A DNA stretch of 64,000 nt, from NCBI GenBank assembly GCA_039545315.1, contig BCIM01000005.1, forward strand, positions 1,118,609 to 1,182,608, in the 5' to 3' direction. Origin of the DNA: Kondoa malvinella (taxonomy: Eukaryota; Basidiomycota; Agaricostilbomycetes; Agaricostilbales; Kondoaceae). This document shows, in pieces, positions 1-11,028 of this stretch (the first letter of the stretch is position 1; each line of letters opens with the position of its first letter). The notes below the pieces were generated by a model, which made no database searches, was not told the DNA's origin, and was given only the letters and a program-made list of their open reading frames with translations. The translations under genes were made by a program, and so were the position numbers.

Positions 1-54
1 TGTTATCGCCCACGCTTCTATTCCCGCTCGCGTCATATACAGCCAACTACAGCC

Positions 55-1563
55 ATGGTAGTCACAGGAACTATGAAGGCAGCTCGAGTGGTAGAATTTG
101 GAAAGCCTTGTGAGTCTTCTCTTGCTTACAGATATTCGCTGACATGACGTTTCATGCAGATGAGATCCAACAAGATGTGCCGATCCCTGAGCCAAAGGGC
201 ACACAAATGCTGCTTCAGATCAAGTGCGCTGGCTACTGTCATACAGATGGAATGGTAGCAAAGGGCGACTTTGGCTCAAAGCTACCTGGTAAGTCTATGC
301 GTCGCCTAGCTGCTATTCTGCCCGCGCCGCGAGCCTATTCTCACTGAATTTGGTGTCAGTTACTGGATCGCACGAACCTACAGGAATCGTCGCTGGTCTA
401 GGGCCGGATGCCAAAGGCTTCAAAGAAGGAGATCGAGTAGCAGCTTTGAACTTTGTCACCACCTGTGGAGAATGCCCGGATTGCAAAGCTGGCAGACCGC
501 TTTATTGCGTGAGTCTGTCTTTCTCGTTCCCTTACTCGTCTGATCAGGTGACAGGACAATGCTTCTATGGGCGGCATCAATACAGACGGGGCTTTCGCTG
601 AATACATGGTAGTGGATAGCAAGACCGCTGTACTGCTGCCTGACAGTTTGTCATTCGAGCAAGCAGCGCCTTTGACATGTGCTGGTCAGCCAAATCTACC
701 TTTCTCTCGTAAATATAGCTGAATTTTATCAGGTGCAACAATCTATAATGCCATAAAAGCTTGCGAGCTCAAGAAAGGTCAATCAGTCGGTATCGTCGGT
801 TTGGGAGCTCTAGGTCATATTGGTGTCCAGCTAGCGCACTGCATGGTACTTTCTTTCCTCTTCTCATCGGATCAAAGCTGATTGTATGCATATGCAGGGC
901 TTGAAAGTCGTCGGTATTGACGCTAGAGAACAGCCTATTGAACTAGTCAAGTCGCTCAAGTATGCTCCGGATCTCTGCATCAATACTACAGCGGGCGCAG
1001 AGGCAGCTAGGAAGCAAGTTGACGAATGTACAAAGGATGAAGCTTATCCTGGATTGGATGCGTATGCTCTTCCCTACATCCTCAAGCATTACTAATATGG
1101 AACAGTGTGATAGTAGCTACCGATCATCCTGATTCGTTCGACTTCGCCATCAAATTATTAAGAAAGGTAAACTTTCCCCATGTTTGGCCGCTCCTCAGCT
1201 GACAAGGAGCAGCATGGCTTATTCCTCCTTCTAGGCCAACCAACAGAAGGAGTCAAGTTCTCATTTTTTGACCTCATCTTCCGCGATATCAAAGTAAGTT
1301 TCACCTCTGGCATCCAACGCACAGTCTAATGCGATATACAGGTCAAAGGCTCATTGTTGGCTGATCAAGCTACTTTACAAGAGCTGGTCAATCTTGTAGC
1401 GGAGAAAGGCATAGAGATCAAGACGAAAGCGTACAAGCTGGAACAGGTGAATGAAGTCGTTGAATTGGTGCATAAGGTGAGTCAACTTTCAATGTGGATG
1501 GAGAAATGCTGAGTTTTGCGTCAGCCGGATCATAAGGGCAAGCTAGTCGTATCGTTTGATTAG
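55..1563 (+). CDS. Zinc-dependent alcohol dehydrogenase (MDR family)
   Basis: Medium-chain zinc alcohol dehydrogenase that should interconvert alcohols and aldehydes with NAD(P)H, probably in the cytosol. About eight short introns (the first begins GTGAGT at about 110) must be removed. Spliced exons give the catalytic zinc region with CAGYCHTDG, then GSHEPTG, the structural-zinc lobe CGECPDCKAGRPLYC with its four cysteines, and a Rossmann motif GLGALGHIGV followed by an acidic residue in VVGIDAR, which suggests NAD preference. The C-terminus reads KGKLVVSFD followed by TAG, typical of fungal ADHs. The ATG at 55 was chosen because it opens the first exon (MVVTGTMKAARVVEFGKP); a second in-frame ATG lies six codons later. 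It converges with the next gene, 119 bp away. The family is certain; the substrate is not. Confidence 0.9.
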
Positions 1564-1668
1564 TGGCACACGCTTGTCTGATCTCAATATTACCAATGCA
1601 TACCGAATATCTGTACAGAACCCACATTCCACTTTGACAACCCAAATACTTATAAAGTCATTCTTTTT

Positions 1669-1694
1669 CAGTCTGCCAGTTTTCAGTCTGCCAG
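1669..1694. repeat. 15-bp imperfect tandem duplication at a stop codon
   Basis: A 15-base unit beginning CAGTCTGCCAG is followed at once by a second, 11-base copy. On the minus strand both copies contain GCAGACTGA, so the stop codon region of the secreted protein gene is duplicated and the second copy lies in the 3' UTR. Confidence 0.8.
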
Positions 1695-2822
1695 ACGGAA
1701 AGGATCGGCATGAATTGTCGCGTTCTGCGAGCAGATGATGATCAGACGCCAAGTCAAAGCACACAGAGACGCATACAAATTTGGGGTGATCTTTATTGAG
1801 CTGGTACAAATCTTCCCTTGTCATATGGAATCCAAGACGATCGATGTGGGTAAAATCAGGATCCTGCACCAGGAACTTGTAGACTTCCGGCATATCGTCG
1901 AGCAGATATTCATAGTAGGGGCTCAATGGCATAGTCTACGGCGAACGACATGAGCTCACAGCGCAGCAGCGTACGTATAACTGACTGGAATGGTAGCATA
2001 GCGATGTGCGACATACTTCTTGAGATCTGCTGTAGATTTGGATGTAAAAGGCAGAGCGATCTCTTTGGCACGAAGGGCGATCTTGGTTGCCCAAGAGGCA
2101 TGTTTTGGTCCGGGTAAAGCAAAGTCATCCAGATCTGCCAAAGCATGGATACACTGCCCAGGCTGTAGGTAGGAAGAACGTACAATCCTTGCCATCGAAA
2201 ACGAAATGACCGTTAGAGCGGTAATATTGGGCAACCAAATCAGGACTGAGCAGAATACGGTGCGAGTCTGGTAGTCGAGACATGCTACTTTCGGGAGAAG
2301 AAGAGGACCGCTTGCTGAGAGCAGGGCTGCTGGGGCATTGGCCGTTGACTACTGTCTCAGGGCAGCACCTGGGCGCAGTGCCTTGCCCATTTCTAAACCA
2401 ATGGTAGAGTTAGCTAGATGGCAGGGAAGGCCAAGTAGGAGGCACTCACGGCGTATAGACTCGGTTGGGTGGGCAACATGTTGGGTTGAACAGCTCGTCA
2501 ATGTTCTGAGCTTGCAGTACAGCTGCGACTCCTTCTGAGCATAACAGCCAGCGTCTTACATCAGGGAAGACTCACTTCCTTCACAGCAGCAGAGCTTCCT
2601 AACGCAACCGTCGAAGAAGGAGCCACCGCTAGCTGTACACGCGTCGTTCCCCAGAGTGGCAGAGCAGGACGCAGTTCCGGATTGTGTCGCCCTCTTAATG
2701 AGACTTTGGCCACGCTGCACGACAGCATCTCTTGTGGTCTGCTTCAATCGAGGCCATGAAGCCCGGGGAATGAAGGCAGCATATGCCTGCGTGCAGAACA
2801 AGGCGAAGAGTATGAAGCGCAT
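1683..2822 (-). CDS. Orphan secreted cysteine-rich protein
   Basis: I do not recognise this protein. It opens with a clear signal peptide (MRFILFALFCTQAYA) and then a Cys-rich segment containing CVRKLCCCEG; later exons carry FNPTCCPPNRVYT and RCCPETVVNGQCPSS. A Ser-rich linker follows, then a soluble region containing HFVFDGKDYLDDFALPGPKH, YEYLLDDMPEVYKFL and HIDRLGFHMTREDLYQLN. Five introns were inferred from GT..AG borders that keep one frame open; the last exon ends NATIHADPFRLAD-stop. About 250-260 residues. It probably acts outside the cell. It is divergent from the TspO gene with about 390 bp between starts. The exon at about 1900-1970 has more than one possible acceptor, so a few residues are uncertain. 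Confidence 0.6.
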
Positions 2823-3209
2823 GTGTGGTCGATAAGATCAAGAGCAAGAGGAGGAATAGAACACGAGCAGAGCTAGCGAGTGTACTCGCCGATGTCTCAT
2901 TGATCGTGGGCTTTTTAAGAACACGCCCACGCAGCTTAATAATGAGAGACATATTGGTAGCAACGCGGAGAGTCAACAGCGCAGCGAGTATCTCCTCGAG
3001 AGCTAGAGCAATAGACACAGAGACAAGATGGTGCTGAGAATGAGGGAGGGGCAACAGGAAAATAAAGTAGCATATCTGTCGCAAAGAGGGACTCTCGAGA
3101 CTCGAATACCTCTGTATATAATATAGCTCTAGCGGAGAAGATAGGTCAAGGCGTCGAAGCTGAGATTCTGGGCATCCCGTCATCGTTGGAGAGCAACAAG
3201 CGCATTGAA

Positions 3210-4187
3210 ATGGATTTCCTAACAAGAGTGCCGCGCAACCCGTACGCTCCTCTGCTGCGTTGCTCGTGCAGCTGCTGATCAATCTCTAAAGAATCGTCGC
3301 TGTCGGTCTGCCAGTGACAGCTGGTATGGCAATGGGATTCATCACACGGAACAGCGTCAATACAGTTCGTTTCCTCCACGCTGCTGCTTGCTGTACTGAC
3401 GCGTTCTCGCAGTGGTACAAGACTGTGAGAAAGCCAACGTGAGCGGTTCATGCACGAGCTGTAGCTGGTCGTGATGCTGCATCAAACAGAGGGGAACCTC
3501 CACGCCTGGCCTTTCCAATTGTCTGGACGCTGCTGTATGCTGGTATGTCCCGTACCAACCTATTGATAGCTGGCTGACTCATTGTAGGCATGGGCTATGC
3601 GTCGCATCTCTTTGTCAAGGCACTGGAAAATGTAACTTGCCTTCTGAGGCAAGCTGTCTTCTCTTACAGCGTGACAGAGCCCGTCGCCAGCAACACGAGA
3701 GCTAGCACGAACTGCTCTATATCTACACTGGGGCCAATTTGCGCTTGTTCGTCTTCGTTCAGCTAACCCGAAGTGTGTTGATTCCCTCGATCGAACAGAA
3801 TCTGTGCTGGACACCGCTATGTACGCTTACAGCTACTCGCGTTTGCTCCCTACTCATGAGAAGTCCAGTCTTTGGCGCGCAGCAGACGAAGCTTGCATTA
3901 GTGGACATCCTGCTGCTGACCGGCACTGTGTACAAACTTACTGTACGATCTATCAACGCTTGCCTGCTAATTGACTTACAATTTGCTTCAGTCTGTCGCA
4001 GCCAAGATTGATGACCGGGCCTTCTACATACATCTAGCCTATTCGGCTTGGCTAACATGGGCAACCTACTTGAACGGTGAGCGCATATTTCCCACGTTAG
4101 TAGAGCACATTCTCACAGGTTCATCTAGCTGGAGTGGTATACCTCAATTCTTCACGATCAGATTCCAGAAGAACGAAAGATTTGTAG
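3210..4187 (+). CDS. TSPO: TspO/MBR family translocator protein
   Basis: Five-helix membrane protein of the TspO / peripheral benzodiazepine receptor family, which binds tetrapyrroles and sterols and in eukaryotes sits mainly in the mitochondrial outer membrane. Spliced exons give MDFLTRVPRNPYAPLL, GMAMGFITRNSVNT, WYKTVRKPTGEPPRLAFP, then IVWTLLYAGMGYASHLF, LHWGQFALNLCWTPLFFG, LALVDILLLTGTVYKLT and YSAWLTWATYLNAGVVYLN. The family signatures WYxxLxKP..PP, WTxLY and NxxWTPLFFG are all present. About eight short introns. The ends of the first intron are ambiguous (acceptors before or after GLPVTAG), so the N-terminal 20 residues are provisional. The stop is TAG at 4185-4187. Length fits the family (about 170-190 aa). 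Confidence 0.88.
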
Positions 4188-4493
4188 AAGCCATGTCACA
4201 TTCCGTTTCTTCTATCCGACTCGAATTGCCCGATTTTGCTTGTAATCTGTTCCACACCTGCTGGAAATGGCATTACACCGCTCGATAACCAATCATACTG
4301 TTCTGCTGCGCCGCTGAGTGCCCGATCGCGCACGAACCAGATGATGATAGCCAATCCAAAGAGTTGCTTGGCGCCTTTGCTTCATTGGTCACTTATCCAC
4401 CAATCTTCTTCTGCGTTGCGTTGGCGTCGATACTTACTCTGTGCTTCTTTTCCTCCTTTCCTCTCCCATTTCCAATCTCACCTCGTGCTCAAG

Positions 4494-5610
4494 ATGCTAT
4501 CAACAATCCTTTCCCTTCTGGCTGTGACTTCAACTGCCTTCGCTCTAGTTCTTGAGCCTCGGCAGGATGCCAACACCATCCAAAACCATGCCAACTCTGC
4601 TACGCTTGGCTTACTAGCCCCTGGCTATAGTCAGTCTCACCTTTCTGATGGCTGAATACTGCTGATGTATACCTTGAAAGCTGGCTTCTTCTGGCCCGAA
4701 TCTCGGGGCTATAATCGAACCTCTCACCGGGAATTTTGTGGAGGCTTTCCTGTTGATACCACTAGGGAAGACTTTCCTTTCAGTGAGTGTTTCTCCAATT
4801 CCAATTGACTTGGCTGACTAATTTGATAGGCGGAGGCAAGATCTCTTTGGTGCAACAGAAAGCGGTGTCCGATCTTCAATTGATGTACTCTACCGTCGAG
4901 AGTGAGTAGCCGTTTATTAGTTGTCCTTGCAGTGGCTGACTAGTCCTCAACAGATCCTACTTCGTTGAGCGACTTTACTGTTGCAGCGGACAATTCTACC
5001 CTGCTCGGTGTCGGTCTTTCATGCATACAAGCTCCTGACTTTGCTTCTATGGGTACGCGTAATGCTCTTGCTTCGCTATCTCGCCTGATTCCGATGCAGG
5101 CCTGGGTGCTGGTACACCAATCACATTCTATATTGAGTATACCTACGGCACCCACAAATACCAATACAATCAGGCAAATCATCACCTTTCAGCTGAAATG
5201 CAATAGCTGATCAATGAACAACAGTGCGCTGATGTAACCTTAGTCGACCCATCCAACTTCTCCGAAAAGGTCATGTGCGTCAACGCAATGGTCTCACAGG
5301 CTGATGCCGACCTCATGTCGAATGGCACTATCGAAGTCGCAACTCAGCAATGGACCGAGACTGGCTTTACCTCCTTCTCATCTGGTTCATCTGCCGCTGC
5401 TGGAGGTGGAATAGGTGCTGGAGTGACCTTGGCTGTGATCGGTGCAGTGTTGGCTTGGCTGGTCTTCCTTGGTCGTATGTCCATTGGCAGGAAGCGTTCT
5501 ACTGGAAGCCCCGAGATGAGCAGCGTACGTTTCGTGCTATGACATAATGTTTGAGCTGAAGCTTGGTACAGAATGACTCTGGCTCTTCTTTCCGTCAAGA
5601 GAAGGTCTGA
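4494..5610 (+). CDS. BIM1/X325 (LPMO-like) surface protein with C-terminal membrane anchor
   Basis: Signal peptide MLSTILSLLAVTSTAFA, then a domain resembling the X325/BIM1 copper-binding family: PESRGYNRTSHREFCGGFP, a TREDFPFSGG segment, VENPTSLSDF, and a later Cys pair. A Ser/Ala/Gly-rich linker leads to one hydrophobic helix (GAGVTLAVIGAVLAWLVFLG) and a short basic tail SIGRKRS, so it should sit at the plasma membrane with the domain outside. Known X325 members bind copper through an N-terminal His of the mature protein; none is seen at that place here. One intron (5174-5224) appears to use a GC donor (CAG|GCAAAT). Stop TGA at 5608. Family assignment rests on the RG..CGG..FPxSGG pattern. 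Confidence 0.72.
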
Positions 5611-5691
5611 CAAGGGTGGAAATTGTACAAAATATGACTGGAAAGCGTAAGGACTGTTTGTAACCATTTCTACATCTACATGCTACATCCC

Positions 5692-6415
5692 TTACGCCAG
5701 TGGGATACCCGCAGCACCTTTGCTGGCTTGATAAACTTCAGACAGCCCAGCGTATTCTTGGGACAAAGCTTGCTTGCGTGCGCGAAACTGCTCTTGTTTC
5801 TCGATTGGCAAGGTCGCTACCAGATCTGCGACGCTCTTTGACTTGAAGAAGGCGTTCTCTTTGTTGTACAGCGGTCTTTGGTCAAAGTCTTCTTGCGCTT
5901 CCTTGCCTTGGACTTTGTAGACGGCTTCCAGAATCTGTCTTCGATCAGCATGGCCCTGTATACAGACAGCTAGCCCACTTGTATATCGTACGGTATCGCA
6001 AACGAGTCTCTTGTGTCTTCATACGAGAAGAGATAGAAGAAGTTGTCGAATCCACTCCAACTGACTGCACTCAAACAGAGCGAGCATGGCTCATGCGTCG
6101 TTACAAAGATGCAATCCTTTGGAGGCGGCTTGTCTTGGAGATCGTTATAGCAGAAGATGCAATGCACTTCTCCATGAAACAAGGGCCAGCGAGCCTCGTT
6201 ATTGGTTTCCGCCAAGACCTGAAGATCATCAGCTCCGTTCCTGACAGTCAACTGCAAGCATGACATACGAGACTCAGATCGCTCTTGCGCAAGATAGCCG
6301 CGCCAAACACCTTGCAACCGATCTCGACCGCCCGACGCGTTTTCGGTACTATATCTTTCTCTATGCAATTGAAGATGTTTTCGAGCAATTGCTCAGCTGT
6401 ATGGTTGAACGCCAT
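5692..6415 (-). CDS. Cytidine/deoxycytidylate deaminase-fold protein
   Basis: Zinc deaminase-fold enzyme of a conserved fungal group. The zinc site is visible: HGEVHC (His ligand and catalytic Glu) and THEPCSLCLSAVSWSGF (two Cys ligands). Upstream are KVFGAAILRKSDLS and ETNNEARWPLFHGE, typical of this group. The C-terminal exon, after a 23-nt candidate intron (GTGGGC..ACAG), adds about 80 residues ending GAAGIPLA-stop. Substrate is unknown; a free base, nucleoside or other amine is possible. The start at 6415 (MAFNHTAEQLLENIF) is conservative. An upstream exon with ATG at 6555-6557 (MSVEVVAQEGEGEQAG) joined by an intron ending TTTTAG at about 6467 would keep the frame, but would put the start one base from the divergent permease start. 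Confidence 0.8.
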
Positions 6416-6558
6416 CTCGCTGACTTTATCGCTGGAGGAAGGTCGACCAAGCTCTGAGTCGGCTAAAATAGACTTCAAGATGTCTCTCCCTTATCATCAC
6501 CCGCTTACTTCCCGCTTGTTCACCTTCTCCTTCTTGTGCTACCACTTCAACGCTCATT

Positions 6559-9414
6559 ATGGCGTACGCTGCTCAAGATCCGATGATCATTCGCGACGAG
6601 GGTATGTGTCGACGCAATATCATACCGATAAGGTCGCTCATCCTGTGTGAATAGACCAGGAGCTACGCGATAGCACATTCAAGCGACCAGATCTCAAGTC
6701 TGCAGCAAAGAAGTTGACTACTAAAGAAGGATGGATTGGTGAGCCATGCAAAAATTTATGCTGAACAGTTCTCACATAAGACAGGCGGATTTGACATGAA
6801 GGGATTATGCATGCCTTCTCTACCATTTCGTACTGGTAGAAAGCCAAGATCGCCCCGAGCTACGCCCTTCTATGGCCTGAACGATGATTTGCGTGAGCCG
6901 GCAATTTGACTCCCCCCGCTTGTCTGATCATGATGCGCACATCAGCAATCCTAGTCGCAATGGTATGCGGCTTCCAGCACAGTCTTGCCATGCTGGGAGG
7001 CTTAATCACGCCTGCCAGTCAGTCTGCAAGCTCTCGGTACTAAGTATACTTCGCTCATGCCTATTCTTTCTACTCTTTCAGTTATCTTGTCATCTCAATT
7101 GGGTTTCGATGCCGAACTGCAGAATTATATGGTCGCAGCTTCCCTCACGGTGTCCGGCATTCTTTCTTGTGCCCAAATGACAAGATGGCGTGTTCCGTTT
7201 ACCAATTACTATTACGGCACAGGGTCAGTACGACAGCCTTGTCAAAGTATTCAAGTGTGCTCATTTTATATCGTCTTCACAGTCTGATCACGGTGGTCGG
7301 GACGTGTGAGTACTAACAAGAGGTCGCTAAGCAATTCTGACTTTTTCCTTAATAGCCTTCACTACATGTGAGTGTCTTATATGTATCGTTGATCAGCCCT
7401 AAGACAAGCCGCAGTGGGCACCGCTTCGGCCATTTTCGATGCACTTTACGCCGATGGAACTTGCCCTTCAACAGTCACAAATGGCATCACGACCCGCTTA
7501 CCATGTAGAGAAGCTTATGGCTATCTTCTCGGAACTTCAGCGCTATGCTCACTTACGCTTATGGGAATGGCTTTCATTACACCATCGAAACTTAAGCGGA
7601 TCTTTCCTCCCTTGGTGAGTGGCTGCATTTCGTTGGTTTGACTGTAACTGACTGGTAAAAAGGTTACCGGTGGTGTCATAGGTATGCATATCATGCCCTC
7701 CATGCTCGTGAGCTGATTATATGCGTCAGTTCTAATCGGCGCATCCCTGAGTAAGCTCCTGCTATATCGCGACTGCTCTTTCTGATCAGGTTTCGGCAGT
7801 CGGAGAATCCGGCTTCCTTAATTGGGGTGGAAGCTCCAACAATTGTCATCTCAGACCCGAAGAAGGCATTTTCGCTTTATGCCCTACCATCAATGCACCC
7901 CGACCATTGCCTTGGGGATCTGCTGGTACGCTGTCGTCTTACGAACAAGTAGACCGCTGCTCATGCTATCTTCTTAGAATTTATCGGTCTTGGCTTCCTT
8001 TCCTTCATGACGATCATCTTCGTGGAATTCTTTGGGGTAGGTGGCAGATGCAAGTGCTCGCTGGCAGTATTGACCTGTCTATTCAGTCTCCATTTATGAA
8101 GAATGCCTCGATTGTAGTTGGCTTGGCAGTGGGCTGCCTGGTCGCAGGCGCGTGTGGCTATATCAGCGGCGCATCAATCAGCTCAGCTCCCGCTATCACT
8201 TTCCCTTGGGTCGAGACATTCCCTCTCAAGATCTATGCTCCTGCCATTCTACCCTTGATAGCAGTCTACATCGCTCGTGCGCTTTGCTGTCATTTCGGAG
8301 ATTGCCGTGCTCATTACTGCGCTTAGTCGGCATCGAAGTGATGGGCGATGTGACAGCTAGCTCGGAAGCCTCACGTGAGCCAGTCAATGGCCTCATCTTC
8401 GACTCGCGCGTACAAGGGTGCGCCTTGAACCTTTCTAGCCTGGTCCTACGCTGACGCTCACACAGCGGTTTGCTTGCGGATGGCTTCAATGGTCTTTTCT
8501 CGGCCCTGATGACAAACAGTCGGTCTTTGTTGATACGTTCATGCAATCTTGACTGACATAATACTGCAGCGCCCATATCTAGTGAGCAGATCTGAAACCC
8601 TTCGCATAGCTCTCTAACTCTCATTCAGTCTTTGCTCAAAACAACGTATGTCGCTTCATTCTTACATCCTTACATCGAGTGAAGCGTTATACAGGGTGTC
8701 ATCGCTTTGACTCGTTGTGCAAACAGAGGGGCCGGATACTTTTGCGCCGGTTTCTTGATTCTCTTTGGTTAGCTCTCATCATCATCATTATCGTGATGGG
8801 CTGGTCTGAGTGCTTTGCAGGGGTGCTGGCCAAAATCAGCGGAGTCTTTCTGGCTATTCCACCTTCCGTCCTCGGCGGCGTGACCACCTTCCTCTTTGTA
8901 TGTGACCCGCAGATGCACTTGCCCAACTAACAATTGGAGTACAGGCGACTGTCATGACAAGCGGTCTGAAAGTGCTCACTCTGGTCAAATGGACCAGAAG
9001 GGATCGCTTTATCGTAGCTGCTGCCATGTCCTTCGGCATGGGTAATCTTCTCGTCGACGACTGGTTTCAGTATGTCTTTACCTACTCTGGACCCAATACA
9101 GCATTGCGAGGCTTTATGAACGTGCGTGACTCCGACTTGTTGCTTGCGCATGCTGACAGGATTGCAGGCACTGGTTATTGTCGTCTCAACCCCTTTCTTG
9201 ATCTACGCTATCATCGCTGTGTAAGCTCCTTCTCTGCCTCAAGGCGACATCTCTCAGACTTTTCGATAGTATCCTCAACCTGTTATTGCCCGCCGATCCA
9301 GAATCGCAGATAACCGTACACTCGGACAATGTGACGCCGCATCCAGCTGCACACCATTCGCCTGATTTGGAAAAGAAGGGTGATGCCGATGAGGAAATCA
9401 TGCCCTCTCGATGA
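6559..9414 (+). CDS. Nucleobase-ascorbate transporter (NAT/NCS2), purine/uric acid-type permease
   Basis: Polytopic plasma-membrane proton symporter for purines or related bases. The N-terminus MAYAAQDPMIIRDE is followed by exons with KEGWIGGFDMKGLCMPSLPF and TPFYGLNDDLPILVAMVCGFQHSLAMLGGLITP, where the QH is the NAT family's substrate-binding pair. Near 8630-8715 the family signature QNNGVIALTRCANR is split by a small intron (QNN|GVIAL). Many transmembrane segments follow, and the hydrophilic C-tail ends DEEIMPSR-stop. The gene is cut by a dozen or more introns, some exons being very short (for example around 7300-7420). Substrate specificity cannot be read from the sequence. It is divergent from the deaminase gene, and a joint role in base salvage is only a guess. 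Confidence 0.88.
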
Positions 9415-9818
9415 GAGTCCAGAGGAGGGAATGACTCCGTCGTTGTCTGAGGTGGGGCCTCGTCTCGAGCCTGATAAGAATTCGAATCTCAGGCGCCTTC
9501 CTAAGTCAGGAATGTATTATGTGTATAGGTTCTCTGTACGTAGAGTGTAGCATAGGAAGTACTGCTTGCGAACATTTGGCACAAATCATGAGGCGAGGAT
9601 TTCGCGTTGTTGTCCCCTTTCTGAGCAAAATCGCCGGAAGAAATGCAGCTAGAGAGCAACAAGCTGCATGCCTGTACTGCTCTCCTCACTCGGCGGAAGA
9701 GAATTTTCCACAAAGTCAATTTTTTGGTCTTGACCGCAAGTCGAAATTTCGCTCACCCACCCATCCTGTATCTACCCTCGCAGTGAGGCTGCTGCTGAGA
9801 ATCTCCCTGCAAGTCAGA
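9415..9818. promoter_or_regulatory. Intergenic region upstream of ribosomal protein uL23
   Basis: About 400 bp without a credible gene. It holds the 3' UTR of the permease and the promoter and 5' leader of the ribosomal protein gene. The last 100 bp include a TTTTTTGG stretch and CT-rich blocks, common ahead of fungal ribosomal protein genes. No further element is identifiable. Confidence 0.35.
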
Positions 9819-10518
9819 ATGTCCGCCAAAACAGAGCAGAAGAAAGGCAAGACCACCGCCCCTCACGACAGCAAAGTCACGAGTGAGTCTTGGAGGCTCA
9901 TCAATGGCAGTTTCGGTTCGCTCAAGTCTATGTTTGCGTCTGTCAGAGGCCAAGGCGGCCAAGAAGGCTGCTTTGAAGGGCACAGGCTCGCACACTTCTC
10001 GCAAAGTGAGAACCAGCACAACTTTCCACCGCCCAAAGACCCTTCGCCTAGCTCGTAGCCCTCGATACCCCCGAAAGAGCATTCCTCATGCACCAAGAAT
10101 GGACCAGTACAGGTCAGCTCAAGCAACAGATAGAGTACAAACGATGGAGAGCTCATGATGGCGAATGTATAGGACTATCGTCCAGCCTGTTTGCACCGAG
10201 ACTGCTATGCGAAAAATTGAAGACAACAACACCCTCGTCTTCATCTGCGACATCAAGGCCAACAAGAGGCACATCAAGCAGGCAGTCAAGAAGCTGTATG
10301 ACGTTGAGGCTGCTTCCATCAACACTTTGATCACGTATGTCGATGCACTGGAGCGGAAGGGCCTTGCTCAAACCATTTGGATAGACCGGACGGGAGGAAG
10401 AAGGCTTTCATCAGACTGCTACCAGACGTTGACGCATTGGACATTGCCAACAAGGTATATCAAATGGTGCAAGGGATAAGACCAAAGCTAATTGGACGTT
10501 CAGATTGGCTTCATCTAA
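9819..10518 (+). CDS. RPL25: 60S ribosomal protein L25 (uL23)
   Basis: Large-subunit ribosomal protein uL23 at the polypeptide exit tunnel, a docking site for SRP and nascent-chain factors. Spliced exons give a Lys/Ala-rich N-terminal extension ([15 protein letters not shown]..., [14 protein letters not shown]), then [91 protein letters not shown] and the C-terminus ANKIGFI-stop, all diagnostic of the family. Four introns with GTGAGT or GTATGT type donors. Length about 155 residues, as expected. Confidence 0.96.
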
Positions 10519-11028
10519 ACCACTCTCGCCTTTCGCACAACTATCCATCGGGTCCAGCTCAGCATGCTCAAGTGGTGTCGCAGTGGTTCGCGGTAGAGAA
10601 GTTGATGTATTTGGATGATCAGTGGTCGCATACGGTAACCGAACTATTCGACTTGGCTCCTCGTGCTTCAACATCTCGTATTCGTATACCCGCGCCATGT
10701 GTTGTCAACAATGGCTTACAATAACGCATGGCATCATCTCTGGCGTTTGGCGCTGCTGTTTTCCGCGTCCGCTAGGTTTCTTAGGGCATCAAGTCTCTCG
10801 AAATGCTCTCATCGCTAGCAGCTAGCAACAGGCTGTGCTGCTTCGATCACTTCCCTGGCCTATATCAGCTTCCCTCTTGCTTGATTTGTTATTCGTCTCT
10901 CAGCCTCTGACCATGTTCCCTTTCTTTCGCCTTCGGCCTTAGCTCAGAAGTACTCTTCAATCTTTCTTCTTCTATTGACTCTCGACGACCATCAGCTTGT
11001 CATTCCCTAGCTCTCGCCTACGCAAAAG
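10519..11028. other. Intergenic region, no gene seen
   Basis: About 510 bp between the uL23 stop and the next start. Open frames here are short and lack coding character. The last 150 bp are CT-rich (runs of TTTCTT and CCTTTC), consistent with a fungal promoter/5' leader for the following gene. Confidence 0.4.

Noticed and set aside
2695..3282. 195-codon minus-strand open frame
   Set aside because: It has no ATG-led family features and overlaps both the secreted protein's first exon and the TspO start; it mixes frames of real genes.
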